A stretch of DNA of 64,000 nucleotides, from the NCBI RefSeq assembly GCF_900156305.1, contig NZ_FTPL01000002.1:586273-650272 (forward strand). The letters run 5' to 3'. The notes beneath the pieces are model-generated. The model made no database searches, was not told the DNA's origin, and saw only the letters and a program-made list of their open reading frames with translations. Positions 38,183 to 45,296 of this stretch are shown piece by piece. Both the position numbers and the translations under genes were made by a program. The DNA comes from Edaphobacillus lindanitolerans (GTDB lineage: Bacteria; Bacillota; Bacilli; Bacillales_A; Planococcaceae). Within the stretch, counting starts at the first letter, position 1. Each line of letters opens with the position of its first letter.

Positions 38183-38542
38183 TCATCTGCCCGTGCCGCT
38201 CATCAGCCAGCCTAACGCGGCAGCGAGGATCCCCGCTGCGAGCAGGCCTGCCGAATAAACGACGGCTTTCCGCCGCCGTCCCTCTGTCCACATCGCTGCC
38301 GCTTCGGACTGCCATGTGGAAAAAGTCGTGAATGATCCGAGGAAACCATACACGACGAACGCCTGCGGCAGCCTAGCCGTCTGCCCCTCGAGAAACCATC
38401 CCGCAAGGAAGGCCCCGGCCAGGTTCACCGCAATGGTCCCGTACGGCCGGCCGGTCCGGTTCAGCTTTCTTGAAACGGCATGGCGGGCAACCGCGCCCAG
38501 AAACCCGCCTGCTGCAACCGCGGCAATCACCCATGCGCTCAT
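38183..38542 (-). CDS. crcB: Fluoride exporter CrcB/Fluc, subunit 1
   Basis: The 119-residue protein has four membrane helices and Fluc signatures GGFLGAVARH, NLAGAFLAGW and GFLGSFTTFSTW (the phenylalanine box and sodium site). Two-gene Fluc channels form heterodimers. The second copy lies immediately upstream with a 4-base overlap. No fluoride riboswitch is visible near it. Confidence 0.93.
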   Translation of the reverse strand: MSAWVIAAVAAGGFLGAVARHAVSRKLNRTGRPYGTIAVNLAGAFLAGWFLEGQTARLPQAFVVYGFLGSFTTFSTWQSEAAAMWTEGRRRKAVVYSAGLLAAGILAAALGWLMSGTGR

Positions 38543-38904
38543 GCGGCCACGCCCCTCTCACCGAAGCGGAACCCTGCCGTCCCTGCGATGAGACCGCCCG
38601 CCAGGCTGACGGCGGCATAAATCGCCGCCTCGCCCCATCTGCCTTCCGGAATCATCCCGGCCAGCTCCGTTCCGAGTGCAGAGAACGTCGTGAATGATCC
38701 GAGGAAACCGGTCTGGATGCCCGCTTTCCAGGCCCCCCTGAACGGAGCGGCGGCAATGAGTGCAGAAAGCACGAATGCGCCGGTGAGATTGACGGCAAGC
38801 GTCCCGAACGGGAAGCCGCCGGGTTCCTGGAGCCACCTTCCGATCAGGTATCTGGCAACCGCTCCCGCGGCGCCGCCGGCACCGACCGCAGCCCATTCTT
38901 TCAT
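38539..38904 (-). CDS. crcB: Fluoride exporter CrcB/Fluc, subunit 2
   Basis: The 121-residue protein has four membrane helices, with GGAAGAVARYLIGR, NLTGAFVLS and GFLGSFTTFSAL. It is homologous to but clearly diverged from the downstream crcB copy, so a heterodimer is likely. Both ends overlap neighbours by four bases (ATGA), linking it to the helicase gene upstream and the other crcB downstream. Confidence 0.93.
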   Translation of the reverse strand: MKEWAAVGAGGAAGAVARYLIGRWLQEPGGFPFGTLAVNLTGAFVLSALIAAAPFRGAWKAGIQTGFLGSFTTFSALGTELAGMIPEGRWGEAAIYAAVSLAGGLIAGTAGFRFGERGVAA

Positions 38905-41081
38905 GCGCCTTCACCTGCTTCCGCGATCAGCCCCCGGCCGATGCACATGTCGAGGTCCAGCTCCTTTCGCTGCTTTGTGAATTGGACGGACACCCGCCCG
39001 CCTCCGACCGACTCCACCACCCCGTCACCGAACACCCGGTGACGGATTTTCAGGCCCGGGACGAGCCGGGCCGGATCGTTGATCGCGCCGTGCATCGGTT
39101 CCCGGCCAGCGGACTTCGTTCCCCCGGCGGCTGCAAGCATCCTGTCCGCTGCCTGCATGCGTTCGCGTCCTTCCCCGATCGCCAGCAATCCACGGACCTC
39201 TCCGACAAACCTGGAGTCGGCCGCGCCGGCTCCCCGGTCGTTGCGTTCATAGCTGAGAAGCTCAAGCCTCGCCTTCGCCCTCGTCATCCCGACGTAAAAC
39301 AGCCGCCTCGCCTCTTCCAGCAGGTCCGCATCCTTCACGTCCTCCGCGGACGGGAACTGGCCTTCGATCAGGTCGATCATGAACACGCGCCGGAATTCCA
39401 GGCCTTTGGAGCTGTGCAGCGTCGAGAGCGTCACCGCCCCGTCCGCAGGATGCTGCTTCGCTTCCTTGACCGCCGTTTTCAGCTCATCGAGCCGGCCGGC
39501 GAACTCCGTCATCGTCCTGAGCGGCTTCGCGATGCTTTCCAGTGTATCGAGCATGTCGAGCAGGGCATCCGCACGGTAGCCGAATTTGTCGGCACGGCCT
39601 TTCAGCGCTTCCTCGTAGCCGAGGTCCTTCCGGATGATCCGGATCACTTCCGCAGGCCGCTTCCCCTTGAGGCTTCCGTAGATGTCCCGGTAGAGCACCA
39701 GCTTCCGGCGCTGGCTCTCCTTCAGCTCCGGCTCTTCCAGCAGACCGTCGAAGACATTGCCGTCCCTGCCCGACTGCGTGAACCGGTCGAGCAGGGCACG
39801 GGATATGTAAAGTTCCATTTTCAGCGCGATCCTGGAAAAGACGCCTTTATGGGCGGGATTGTAGGCAAGGCGCATGAAGTTCAGCACATCTTCCACAACC
39901 CAGTGGTCAAAGAAGCGGTCGTCGGCATCCTTCATGTAAAACGGGATACCCCTCCTGTGGAGTTCGTGGACGAAAGCGGTCGATGACGCATTTGTCCTGA
40001 ACAGGATCGCCGCATCGCCCGGATTCTCTTCCGCGAGCAGTTCGTAGATGACATACCGGATCTGCGTGTCGCGGTCCGGGAACTTCTTGAGCGTCACGGG
40101 CCCGGCACTTCCGTTGACCGCCTGCATCCCCTTTTCGTACCGCTTGCGGTTCCGCTTGATGAAGCCGGCCGAAGCACCGACGATTTCCTCCGACGACCGA
40201 TAGTTCGTTTCCATCATGAGGATTTCCGCACCCGGATACGGCTCGCTGAATTTCAGGAGATAATCCGGATCGGCCCCCCGCCAGGTGTAGATCGACTGGT
40301 CGTCGTCCGCCACAGCACACAGGTTGCGATGCCGTCTGACGAGGTGTTCGACGATCCGGTGCTGCGCAAGCGACGTGTCCTGGCTTTCGTCCGTGATCAC
40401 GTAGTCGAACCGGTCCTGTGAACGCCTGCAAAGATCCGGATCCGTCCTCAGCCCTTCTTCCGCGATGGTGAGCATGTCGTCAAAATCGAGCAGGAGCAAC
40501 CGCCGGTTCCTGCGCTTGAGCGCCTCGTAGCGCCGGAGCATGTCCCCCGCCTTCGGGAACGGGCCGTCGATCCCCCATTCACTCTCCGGGAGGAGCCGGT
40601 TCTTGACGTAGCTGGCATACGTGGACAGCGCGCCCAGTTCCTCTTCCTTCGGATCCTCTTTTTCAATGTCCCGGAAGCTCTGTTTCAGAAGGGCCAGCCG
40701 GTTCGGGATGCCCGGCTGCTTCTCCCCTTCGATCAGGGCGAATTCCCTGCCCGTCTGTTCAAGATGCTCCCGGGCAATCCCGAATGCGAGGCTGTGGATC
40801 GTGGAGAAGGCCGGGACCCTGAGCGACGGAAACAGCTGCCGGAACCGGTCCGCCATATCCCGCGCCGACGCCTTGCTGAACGTGATCGGCTTGATGCGGG
40901 CCGGGCTGATCCCCTTCTCCTCGATCATATAGCCGATCCGCATGATCATCGTCGTCGTCTTCCCCGAACCCGGGCATGCGAGCAGGAGAAGCGGGCCGTC
41001 CGTCTTCAGGACCGCCTGCTTCTGCACTTCATTAAGCGCCACGCCCGTATCCGCCCGCTTCCGTTCGAAAAAGTCCGTCAT
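38901..41081 (-). CDS. UvrD/Rep-family (PcrA-like) helicase, YjcD-type
   Basis: The protein has 726 residues from ATG 41081 (AAAGGGTGG upstream); a start 14 codons earlier is possible. Superfamily 1 motifs are complete: Q-motif LNEVQKQAV, Walker A ACPGSGKTTT (35-44), DESQDTSLAQHR (motif II as DESQD), ADDDQSIYTWRGAD (motif III), the TLHSSKGLEF motif and VGMTRAKARLEL (motif VI). A C-terminal DUF3553-like tail is present (RHRVFGDGVVESV). Probable 3'-5' DNA helicase in repair; its specific role is unknown. Confidence 0.9.
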   Translation of the reverse strand: MTDFFERKRADTGVALNEVQKQAVLKTDGPLLLLACPGSGKTTTMIMRIGYMIEEKGISPARIKPITFSKASARDMADRFRQLFPSLRVPAFSTIHSLAFGIAREHLEQTGREFALIEGEKQPGIPNRLALLKQSFRDIEKEDPKEEELGALSTYASYVKNRLLPESEWGIDGPFPKAGDMLRRYEALKRRNRRLLLLDFDDMLTIAEEGLRTDPDLCRRSQDRFDYVITDESQDTSLAQHRIVEHLVRRHRNLCAVADDDQSIYTWRGADPDYLLKFSEPYPGAEILMMETNYRSSEEIVGASAGFIKRNRKRYEKGMQAVNGSAGPVTLKKFPDRDTQIRYVIYELLAEENPGDAAILFRTNASSTAFVHELHRRGIPFYMKDADDRFFDHWVVEDVLNFMRLAYNPAHKGVFSRIALKMELYISRALLDRFTQSGRDGNVFDGLLEEPELKESQRRKLVLYRDIYGSLKGKRPAEVIRIIRKDLGYEEALKGRADKFGYRADALLDMLDTLESIAKPLRTMTEFAGRLDELKTAVKEAKQHPADGAVTLSTLHSSKGLEFRRVFMIDLIEGQFPSAEDVKDADLLEEARRLFYVGMTRAKARLELLSYERNDRGAGAADSRFVGEVRGLLAIGEGRERMQAADRMLAAAGGTKSAGREPMHGAINDPARLVPGLKIRHRVFGDGVVESVGGGRVSVQFTKQRKELDLDMCIGRGLIAEAGEGA

Positions 41082-41238
41082 GTCCGCCACCCTTTCCTGC
41101 TTCAATCCCTCTATTCTAATCAATTAACGAGAAGCTATTTGAATGAGGTTTTTTATTCTTCATTCAGTAAGCGTATCGAGGGTTCTTTATTTTGGCAAGC
41201 CGGCCGGCTCTCCAAAAGAACGTATTGTTAATTGAACG

Positions 41239-41273
41239 TTTGGGGGAAACTTTGGGGGACATTTATCAAGTGG
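41239..41273 (+). repeat. left direct repeat of the element remnant
   Basis: TTTGGGGGAAACTTTGGGGG followed by ACATTTATCAAGTGG. It resembles the sequence just after the integrase fragment stop at the right end, including an upstream GTTAA...TTGAA match. Confidence 0.6.
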
Positions 41274-41280
41274 ACAGGCA

Positions 41281-41315
41281 GACGCTGCACTTCGGTGCGG
41301 CGGGTTTTTCTTTCT
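41281..41315 (+). terminator. orphan terminator inside the left boundary
   Basis: GCtGCAC-ttcg-GTGCgGC followed by GGGTTTTTCTTTC on the plus strand. No plus-strand gene precedes it, so it is probably left from a lost gene. Confidence 0.6.
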
Positions 41316-41335
41316 AGCTGGGGTCGGATGGCATG

Positions 41336-41377
41336 CAAAAAACGCCATCAAGCGAAATCAATCGCTCAATGACGGTT
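41336..41377 (-). terminator. orphan minus-strand terminator
   Basis: On the minus strand, CGTCATTGAGCG and CGCTTGATGGCG pair with wobbles and TTTTTT follows. No intact gene lies upstream. Confidence 0.55.
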
Positions 41378-41423
41378 TACGTCAGCGCCTTCGGCAGGAA
41401 TCGAACCCAAATTAATGGAGAAG

Positions 41424-41476
41424 AAAACGTCCGTCTTTTGCATATTTGGATGCAGAAGATGGGCGTTTTTATTGTT
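41424..41476. terminator. long imperfect hairpin with T-run
   Basis: AAAACGtCCgTCTTtTGCAT and ATGCAgAAGAtGGgCGTTTTT pair with four mismatches around ATTTGG. No adjacent gene needs it. Confidence 0.55.
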
Positions 41477-41646
41477 TTATCGATCTTAGAGCGACATAGT
41501 GGCTCATGAGTTGAGGGGGAAAAGTGGGGCAATCTTTGAACGGACATCATTCCATCATCCTTATTCCACAACATGGTCTTCTGCTTAACAGTTTTTCGAG
41601 TCAACAGTGTTTTCAGTTTTCATTAAGGATTGACTTTCGATACGCT

Positions 41647-42006
41647 TTAGTGATATTTCTTCCGTCGACTATTCCACTTATTTAAAATATGATCAATGAT
41701 AAAAAAGAGAATAGAACATAGAGCACCAATTATTGTTACAGGGTGTGAAATCACGTTAACGAAGTTTAATTCGGGAATGGGATCATTTTCATACAGCAAA
41801 GCATAAGGTGGTATAAAGCCTAGTCCAAATAGAAGGTGAAGCAAAAAAGATAATTTCCCCTTATATTTTTTCGTTTTTTTACTAATTCCATCTGCAATTA
41901 AAGATGTAATTATGCCATATATAAATATCATTGGAACTACATATATCGAGTAAATTAACCCTAAATTCAAAAACTTGGGGTATGAGCGTCCTCGACGGAC
42001 CCTCAT
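41647..42006 (-). CDS. Hypothetical AT-rich membrane protein, start uncertain
   Basis: The frame of 119 codons has three strong hydrophobic segments (about 17-38, 50-68 and 85-107) and lysine-rich loops (SKKTKKYKGK). I do not recognise it. The ATG at 42006 sits inside an inverted repeat (GGGTATGAG ... CTCATACCC, about 41979-42010), with AGGG only one base upstream. Either translation starts later or the 5' end was cut by a rearrangement. Base composition is far more AT-rich than the flanks, consistent with recent transfer. Confidence 0.5.
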   Translation of the reverse strand: MRVRRGRSYPKFLNLGLIYSIYVVPMIFIYGIITSLIADGISKKTKKYKGKLSFLLHLLFGLGFIPPYALLYENDPIPELNFVNVISHPVTIIGALCSILFFIIDHILNKWNSRRKKYH

Positions 42007-42024
42007 ACCCTAGTAGTTCAAGAG

Positions 42025-42060
42025 AAAAAAAGATGGTCGAATAATCGACCATCTTTTTTA
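42025..42060 (-). terminator. terminator of the 42058-42480 gene
   Basis: AAAGATGGTCGA-ataa-TCGACCATCTTT, a 12-bp perfect stem with T-runs on both sides. Confidence 0.85.
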
Positions 42061-42480
42061 ATCTTCTACAACAAACACATCACCATTAGTAGCAGTGACG
42101 ATTACTGAAATTTCCTCATCAGCTTTATATCCTTTAAAGAAATAAGCTTTAGAAGGCCTGAATGGATTGATATTATCAGTCGGAACAGTAGTAGTTTCTG
42201 TAACATCTAGATCATGCGTTGCAATGACTTTTTCTGTTGCCTGTTGTTGTGTTAATTCTGGCACAGAAAAGAACAGAACTACTGCAAAGAATAACATAAA
42301 TAAAGAATATGGTAACCATTTCTTTTCAACGCTTAAAACTTTGAACATTAAAATATGGAGGATAATCAAAAGATACAACAAGCTTAAAGACATTACACCA
42401 CCATATATTTGTGAATTAACTACAGTTAAGATAACGAAGAAAATCAGAGATAGTATAATACCCGGGATGTAATCCTTCAA
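42058..42480 (-). CDS. Hypothetical AT-rich membrane protein
   Basis: The 140-residue protein starts at TTG 42480 (AGGAGAG seven bases upstream). Three hydrophobic helices occupy residues 5-75, and the C-terminal 60 residues are a polar domain rich in Thr/Asp ending in ISVIVTATNGDVFVVED. Family not recognised. It has its own ribosome site and terminator, so it looks intact, as cargo of the element remnant. Confidence 0.7.
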   Translation of the reverse strand: MKDYIPGIILSLIFFVILTVVNSQIYGGVMSLSLLYLLIILHILMFKVLSVEKKWLPYSLFMLFFAVVLFFSVPELTQQQATEKVIATHDLDVTETTTVPTDNINPFRPSKAYFFKGYKADEEISVIVTATNGDVFVVED

Positions 42481-42582
42481 GAAAATCTCTCCTGTTTAAA
42501 CTGCTATATTTACTTACAACTTCTCCCCCAAGTGGCTATAGCTTGGCTAAGCATTACTTGATAGTCTGTTGGTTTGTCATAG

Positions 42583-43044
42583 CCTGTATTAATTGTACCT
42601 ATCGAGCGGAGCCGTGAAGGCAATAAGGTAGGGCCACCGAAGACTGATCGGAGCTACCGGACCATCGTGATCGATCAAATGATTATCGACATGTTGGCCG
42701 CTTATAAACTGTGGGTAAAGAAAACCAAGCTACAGCACGGAATCGCACACAGTGATGATCAGTTCATATTCTACTCTTCTTGGGGAAGTCCAATCGCCGT
42801 CTCCACACTTAGGGAGGCACTTAGAGAGATGTTTGAAAAAAAAGAGCTCGACATCCCGACCATCACTCCGCACGGACTTAGACACACACACGCCACTTTG
42901 CTGTTGGTCCAGGGGGTAACTGCCCATAACGTCGCAAAACGTTTAGGGAACACAGCAGACATGATCTATAAGGTCTACGGACATGCTGTGAAAGAACTCG
43001 AAAACGAATCAGTGGAGTTGTTTTCTCAGGCCGTTAACCTTTGA
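42583..43044 (+). pseudogene. Tyrosine integrase, C-terminal fragment
   Basis: The frame is open from 42583 after a stop at 42580 and has no plausible initiator before ATG 42667. Its translation contains the VGPPKTDRSYRT catalytic-domain strand and HGLRHTHATLLLVQGVT (Arg-His box). GNTADMIYKVYGH follows, where the nucleophile tyrosine is usually in the sequence after H(x)n. About 150 of the usual 370-400 residues remain; the N-terminal arm-binding and core-binding domains are gone. Typical of phage/ICE integrases in Bacillales. Confidence 0.8.
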
Positions 43045-43045
43045 A

Positions 43046-43082
43046 TTGGGGGACATTCTGGGGGACTGTTTAATCAAGCGGG
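43046..43082 (+). repeat. right direct repeat of the element remnant
   Basis: TTGGGGGACATTCTGGGGGA followed by CTGTTTAATCAAGCGGG, immediately after the integrase stop. It is matched imperfectly at 41239-41273. Confidence 0.6.
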
Positions 43083-43127
43083 CATTAAAGTGCATGACTC
43101 CGCTGGTTTCTCTAGTACCCCTCCTTT

Positions 43128-43173
43128 TTAATCAAAAAAGACGGCCTGCAAACCCATGCAGTGCCGCCCGTTC
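43128..43173 (-). terminator. terminator of the small 43187-43423 gene
   Basis: On the minus strand, GGCGGCactGCA and TGCaggCCGTC pair and TTTTTT follows. Confidence 0.7.
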
Positions 43174-43186
43174 ATTCATTCACCGG

Positions 43187-43423
43187 TCATTCGCCGGTTT
43201 CCAGCTTGTCGCGCGGATCGAATCCGCCGTCCCCGTCGGTATATTCGGTGGCCGCCACCTCGTCGGTCTTGCGCCCCTCTTCAGAAAAAGCCTTCCCCGG
43301 CTGTACCGTGGGCTTGCTGCCGGATTTCTTCGCGATGCTCTGTGTTTGTTCATGGCTCTTTTTCATGGCCTCCGCAGAGGACTTGGCCATCTGTTCTGCC
43401 GTCCTGCTGTTGTGCTCGGTCAT
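43187..43423 (-). CDS. Small hydrophilic protein, unknown
   Basis: The protein has 78 residues from ATG 43423, chosen because GAAGGAGGAAACC precedes it. It is rich in Ser, Lys, Glu and Thr, with no Trp or Cys, and looks disordered or helical (MAKSSAEAMKKSHEQTQSIAKK), ending in an acidic tail. The composition recalls small stress or spore-matrix proteins, but it lacks the SASP motifs. A weak sigma-B-like promoter lies upstream. No functional claim is possible. Confidence 0.65.
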   Translation of the reverse strand: MTEHNSRTAEQMAKSSAEAMKKSHEQTQSIAKKSGSKPTVQPGKAFSEEGRKTDEVAATEYTDGDGGFDPRDKLETGE

Positions 43424-43461
43424 GGCGGTTTCCTCCTTCACTGGATGGTCTACGCCCTACT

Positions 43462-43487
43462 TTACCCCGAAACAAGGACTTTCAATC
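43462..43487 (-). promoter_or_regulatory. weak sigma-B-like promoter of the small 43187-43423 gene
   Basis: On the minus strand, GATTGA (43482-43487), 14 bases, GGGTAA (43462-43467). The -10 fits sigma-B well; the -35 has two mismatches from GTTTAA. Confidence 0.35.
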
Positions 43488-43934
43488 GGACGCGTCCACT
43501 GTCGAAGAAACGACGAACAGGAAAGTGACCTCTCCCTGCGGCCATTCACCGCTGACCATGAAGCCGTACTTCCCAGGTTCTTCGGGCAGCTGGAACGGCG
43601 GACCGGCAGATGGGTGTTCTGCGCCGGCTTCCTCTTTCACGAGGACAGTAAATGAATCCGGCGGACGGTCGAATTCAAACGAAATTTCTGATCCGGGTGC
43701 CGCAGTGATCGGCTTGTCCGCATCCCCGTAGCCAAACGGATCACCTGACGCATCCGCGCAGGATGTCGTGTTGCCCGTCCGCCAGCAATACGGCCCGGCT
43801 GCAGCCTGGAACTCCTCTCCTCCCACCCGGACGGTCAGTCCGGGAAGGTCCGGATCCTCATTCATTCCTTCTGTGTTCCCGCAAGCGGCCACCATCAAGA
43901 TCACCGTCAGCGCCATGAACAAGATTTTCCTCAC
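43482..43934 (-). CDS. Hypothetical lipoprotein
   Basis: The protein has 150 residues from GTG 43934 (GGGGAG eight bases upstream), giving a clean lipoprotein signal MRKILFMALTVILMVAAC with Cys18 as the anchor. A GTG three codons earlier is possible. The mature domain contains two cysteines in YCWRTGNTTSCAD and a beta-rich C-terminus (KYGFMVSGEWPQGEVTFLF), suggesting a small disulphide-containing extracellular domain. The family is not recognised by name. Confidence 0.75.
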   Translation of the reverse strand: MRKILFMALTVILMVAACGNTEGMNEDPDLPGLTVRVGGEEFQAAAGPYCWRTGNTTSCADASGDPFGYGDADKPITAAPGSEISFEFDRPPDSFTVLVKEEAGAEHPSAGPPFQLPEEPGKYGFMVSGEWPQGEVTFLFVVSSTVDASD

Positions 43935-44045
43935 ATTCTCCACTCCCCTTTATGACCGATCAGACGGTCTTTGCGGGATGGGGGTTACAGTCGCTGCGAC
44001 AACAAAACGCCGGACAATAAGTTGGACTCCTACATCTGCCGGATG

Positions 44046-44089
44046 ATAAAAAAGCGGGATTGCTTTCGGTCACCCGGTGCAATCCCGCC
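44046..44089 (-). terminator. terminator of the protease-cupin pair
   Basis: On the minus strand, GCGGGATTGC and GCAATCCCGC pair around a 13-base loop and TTTTTT follows. Confidence 0.85.
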
Positions 44090-44121
44090 AATTAAAACCT
44101 TCAGTATTTTGGAAGCCGCAG

Positions 44122-44613
44122 TTATTCAGGGAGGGTTCTGTAGGCAAGACGCCTGATAAGTCCTTCATGCTCCGGATAATCGATCAAGAGCTCAACCTGC
44201 GTGAACAATTCAAAGTCTGCAAAGTCAAAGCCCGGAGCGACCATGCAGCCGACGAGCGAGAACGAGCTGCCGGCTGCCGGCTCTGATCCGAAGATCGTGC
44301 CTGCCGGAACGAGGACCTGCGGCCGCTCTCCGCGGTCTGTGCCGAGACCGAGACACTCCGTCCGGCTTGTTCCGTCCAGGAACAACATATGGACATCAAG
44401 CGGTCCGCCGTCATGGAAATACCACAGCTCGTCCGATTTCAGCCGGTGCAGGTGGGAGACTTCCCCATTGCGCAACAGGAAATAAATGCTCGTATACAGC
44501 AGCGGTCCGTCCCCCTCCGCCCCCGTAGCTTCAAATGTCCGGGCGTAGCAGCCGCCCTCCGGGTGGGGTTCCAGACCGAGTGTCCGGATGTAGCGTTCTG
44601 CCTCATGATCCAT
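44122..44613 (-). CDS. Cupin-5 (DUF985) family protein
   Basis: The protein has 163 residues from ATG 44613 (GAAGGAGGAACC upstream). Family motifs are LGLEPHPEGGCYARTF, SHLHRLKSDELWYFHDGG and LVPAGTIFGSEP, and the barrel ends in MVAPGFDFADFEL. DUF985 proteins are small beta-barrel cupins of unassigned function that bind sugar- or nucleotide-like ligands in structures. The start overlaps the protease gene by 11 bases, so the two are probably coupled. Confidence 0.87.
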   Translation of the reverse strand: MDHEAERYIRTLGLEPHPEGGCYARTFEATGAEGDGPLLYTSIYFLLRNGEVSHLHRLKSDELWYFHDGGPLDVHMLFLDGTSRTECLGLGTDRGERPQVLVPAGTIFGSEPAAGSSFSLVGCMVAPGFDFADFELFTQVELLIDYPEHEGLIRRLAYRTLPE

Positions 44614-45286
44614 CAAAGGTTCCTCCTTCTCCATGCTCTCCGATCCAACGGTCCAGAACTTCCCGCACCGTCGTGACCGGAATGCTCAGCGAGATGCCGC
44701 TCCACGGTTCGATCGCCGTGTTCACGGCAATCACTTCACCTGTATCCGTCCGGATGACCGGACTGCCGCTCATCCCCGGCTTCAGTTTTGTGCTGGAGAT
44801 CATGAAGTCGCTGAATGCCGGTTCCTGATCATCGATCCCGGCCGTCTGATGCAGCAACTGCACGGTGCCCTCCCGGATCTCGAATGGATGGTCATCCGTC
44901 CAGACCGGCGTCAGCACCTTCTCCATCCGCTCAGGCGGTTCGTCCGACAGCACAAGCGGCTCTCCGCCCGGGAAATCTTCGATCCGGACGAGCGCCAGAT
45001 CGAGATACCGGTTGGTTTCAAGGACCTGACCGGTGTATTCCCCGCCCCCCAGGGAGATGATTTCCTGAGTTCCGGAATCACCGGCCACATGTTGATTCGT
45101 CAGGACGAGACCGGACGCTTCAATCAGAAATCCGGTCCCCGTCCCGTCTTCATTGCCGACCATGAACACCTGGTCGGGCAGCGGTTCATCTTTCAACCCG
45201 AACGTGCCGGTCACCGGATCGCCAAGAACGAGCAATGCGGCGGAAAACAGCATGCGGACGGCCCATTTCCTCATCCGTTCGCCCAT
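44603..45286 (-). CDS. Trypsin-like (S1) serine protease, exported
   Basis: The 227-residue protein has an N-terminal hydrophobic segment (8-24) that is probably a signal or anchor. The catalytic triad is visible: His in VLTNQHVAGD (near 64), Asp in RYLDLALVRIED (near 96) and Ser in LKPGMSGSPVIRT (near 174). There is no PDZ domain, unlike HtrA. The ATG is only two bases from GGAGG; ATG 45274 is an alternative. It lies 10 bases downstream of the alpha/beta hydrolase gene. Confidence 0.83.
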   Translation of the reverse strand: MGERMRKWAVRMLFSAALLVLGDPVTGTFGLKDEPLPDQVFMVGNEDGTGTGFLIEASGLVLTNQHVAGDSGTQEIISLGGGEYTGQVLETNRYLDLALVRIEDFPGGEPLVLSDEPPERMEKVLTPVWTDDHPFEIREGTVQLLHQTAGIDDQEPAFSDFMISSTKLKPGMSGSPVIRTDTGEVIAVNTAIEPWSGISLSIPVTTVREVLDRWIGEHGEGGTFDGS

Positions 45287-45296
45287 CGCCTCCCCC

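Larger units (their letters stand above)
41124..41646. other. 523-bp stretch without a gene: left boundary of an integrated element
   Basis: No credible coding frame is present. It holds an AT-rich promoter-like region upstream of the helicase, the left direct repeat (41239-41273), three rho-independent-like hairpins with no gene to end (see separate entries), and, on the minus strand, GGGTTCGATTCCTGCC (about 41396-41411), which looks like a tRNA T-arm and 3' end. It reads as scar tissue of repeated insertion. Confidence 0.6.
41239..43082. mobile_element. remnant of an integrated element
   Basis: The 1.84-kb segment is bounded by imperfect direct repeats (41239-41273 and 43046-43082; shared TTGGGGGA, TGGGGGAC and ATCAAG blocks). 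It contains a tyrosine-integrase C-terminal fragment at its right end and two AT-rich membrane-protein genes unlike the G+C-rich surroundings. The element type (phage or conjugative) cannot be told from what is left. Confidence 0.55.

Noticed and set aside
38183..41200. Fluoride riboswitch controlling crcB
   Set aside because: No conserved fluoride-aptamer sequence is visible upstream of either crcB or of the helicase gene that heads the run.
41377..41604. 75-codon minus-strand frame as a small gene
   Set aside because: It spans a long hairpin and a tRNA-like fragment, has no ribosome site and no protein-like composition.
42667..43044. Functional 125-residue recombinase
   Set aside because: It lacks the N-terminal and core-binding domains, and the frame continues upstream without a start. 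It is a C-terminal fragment.
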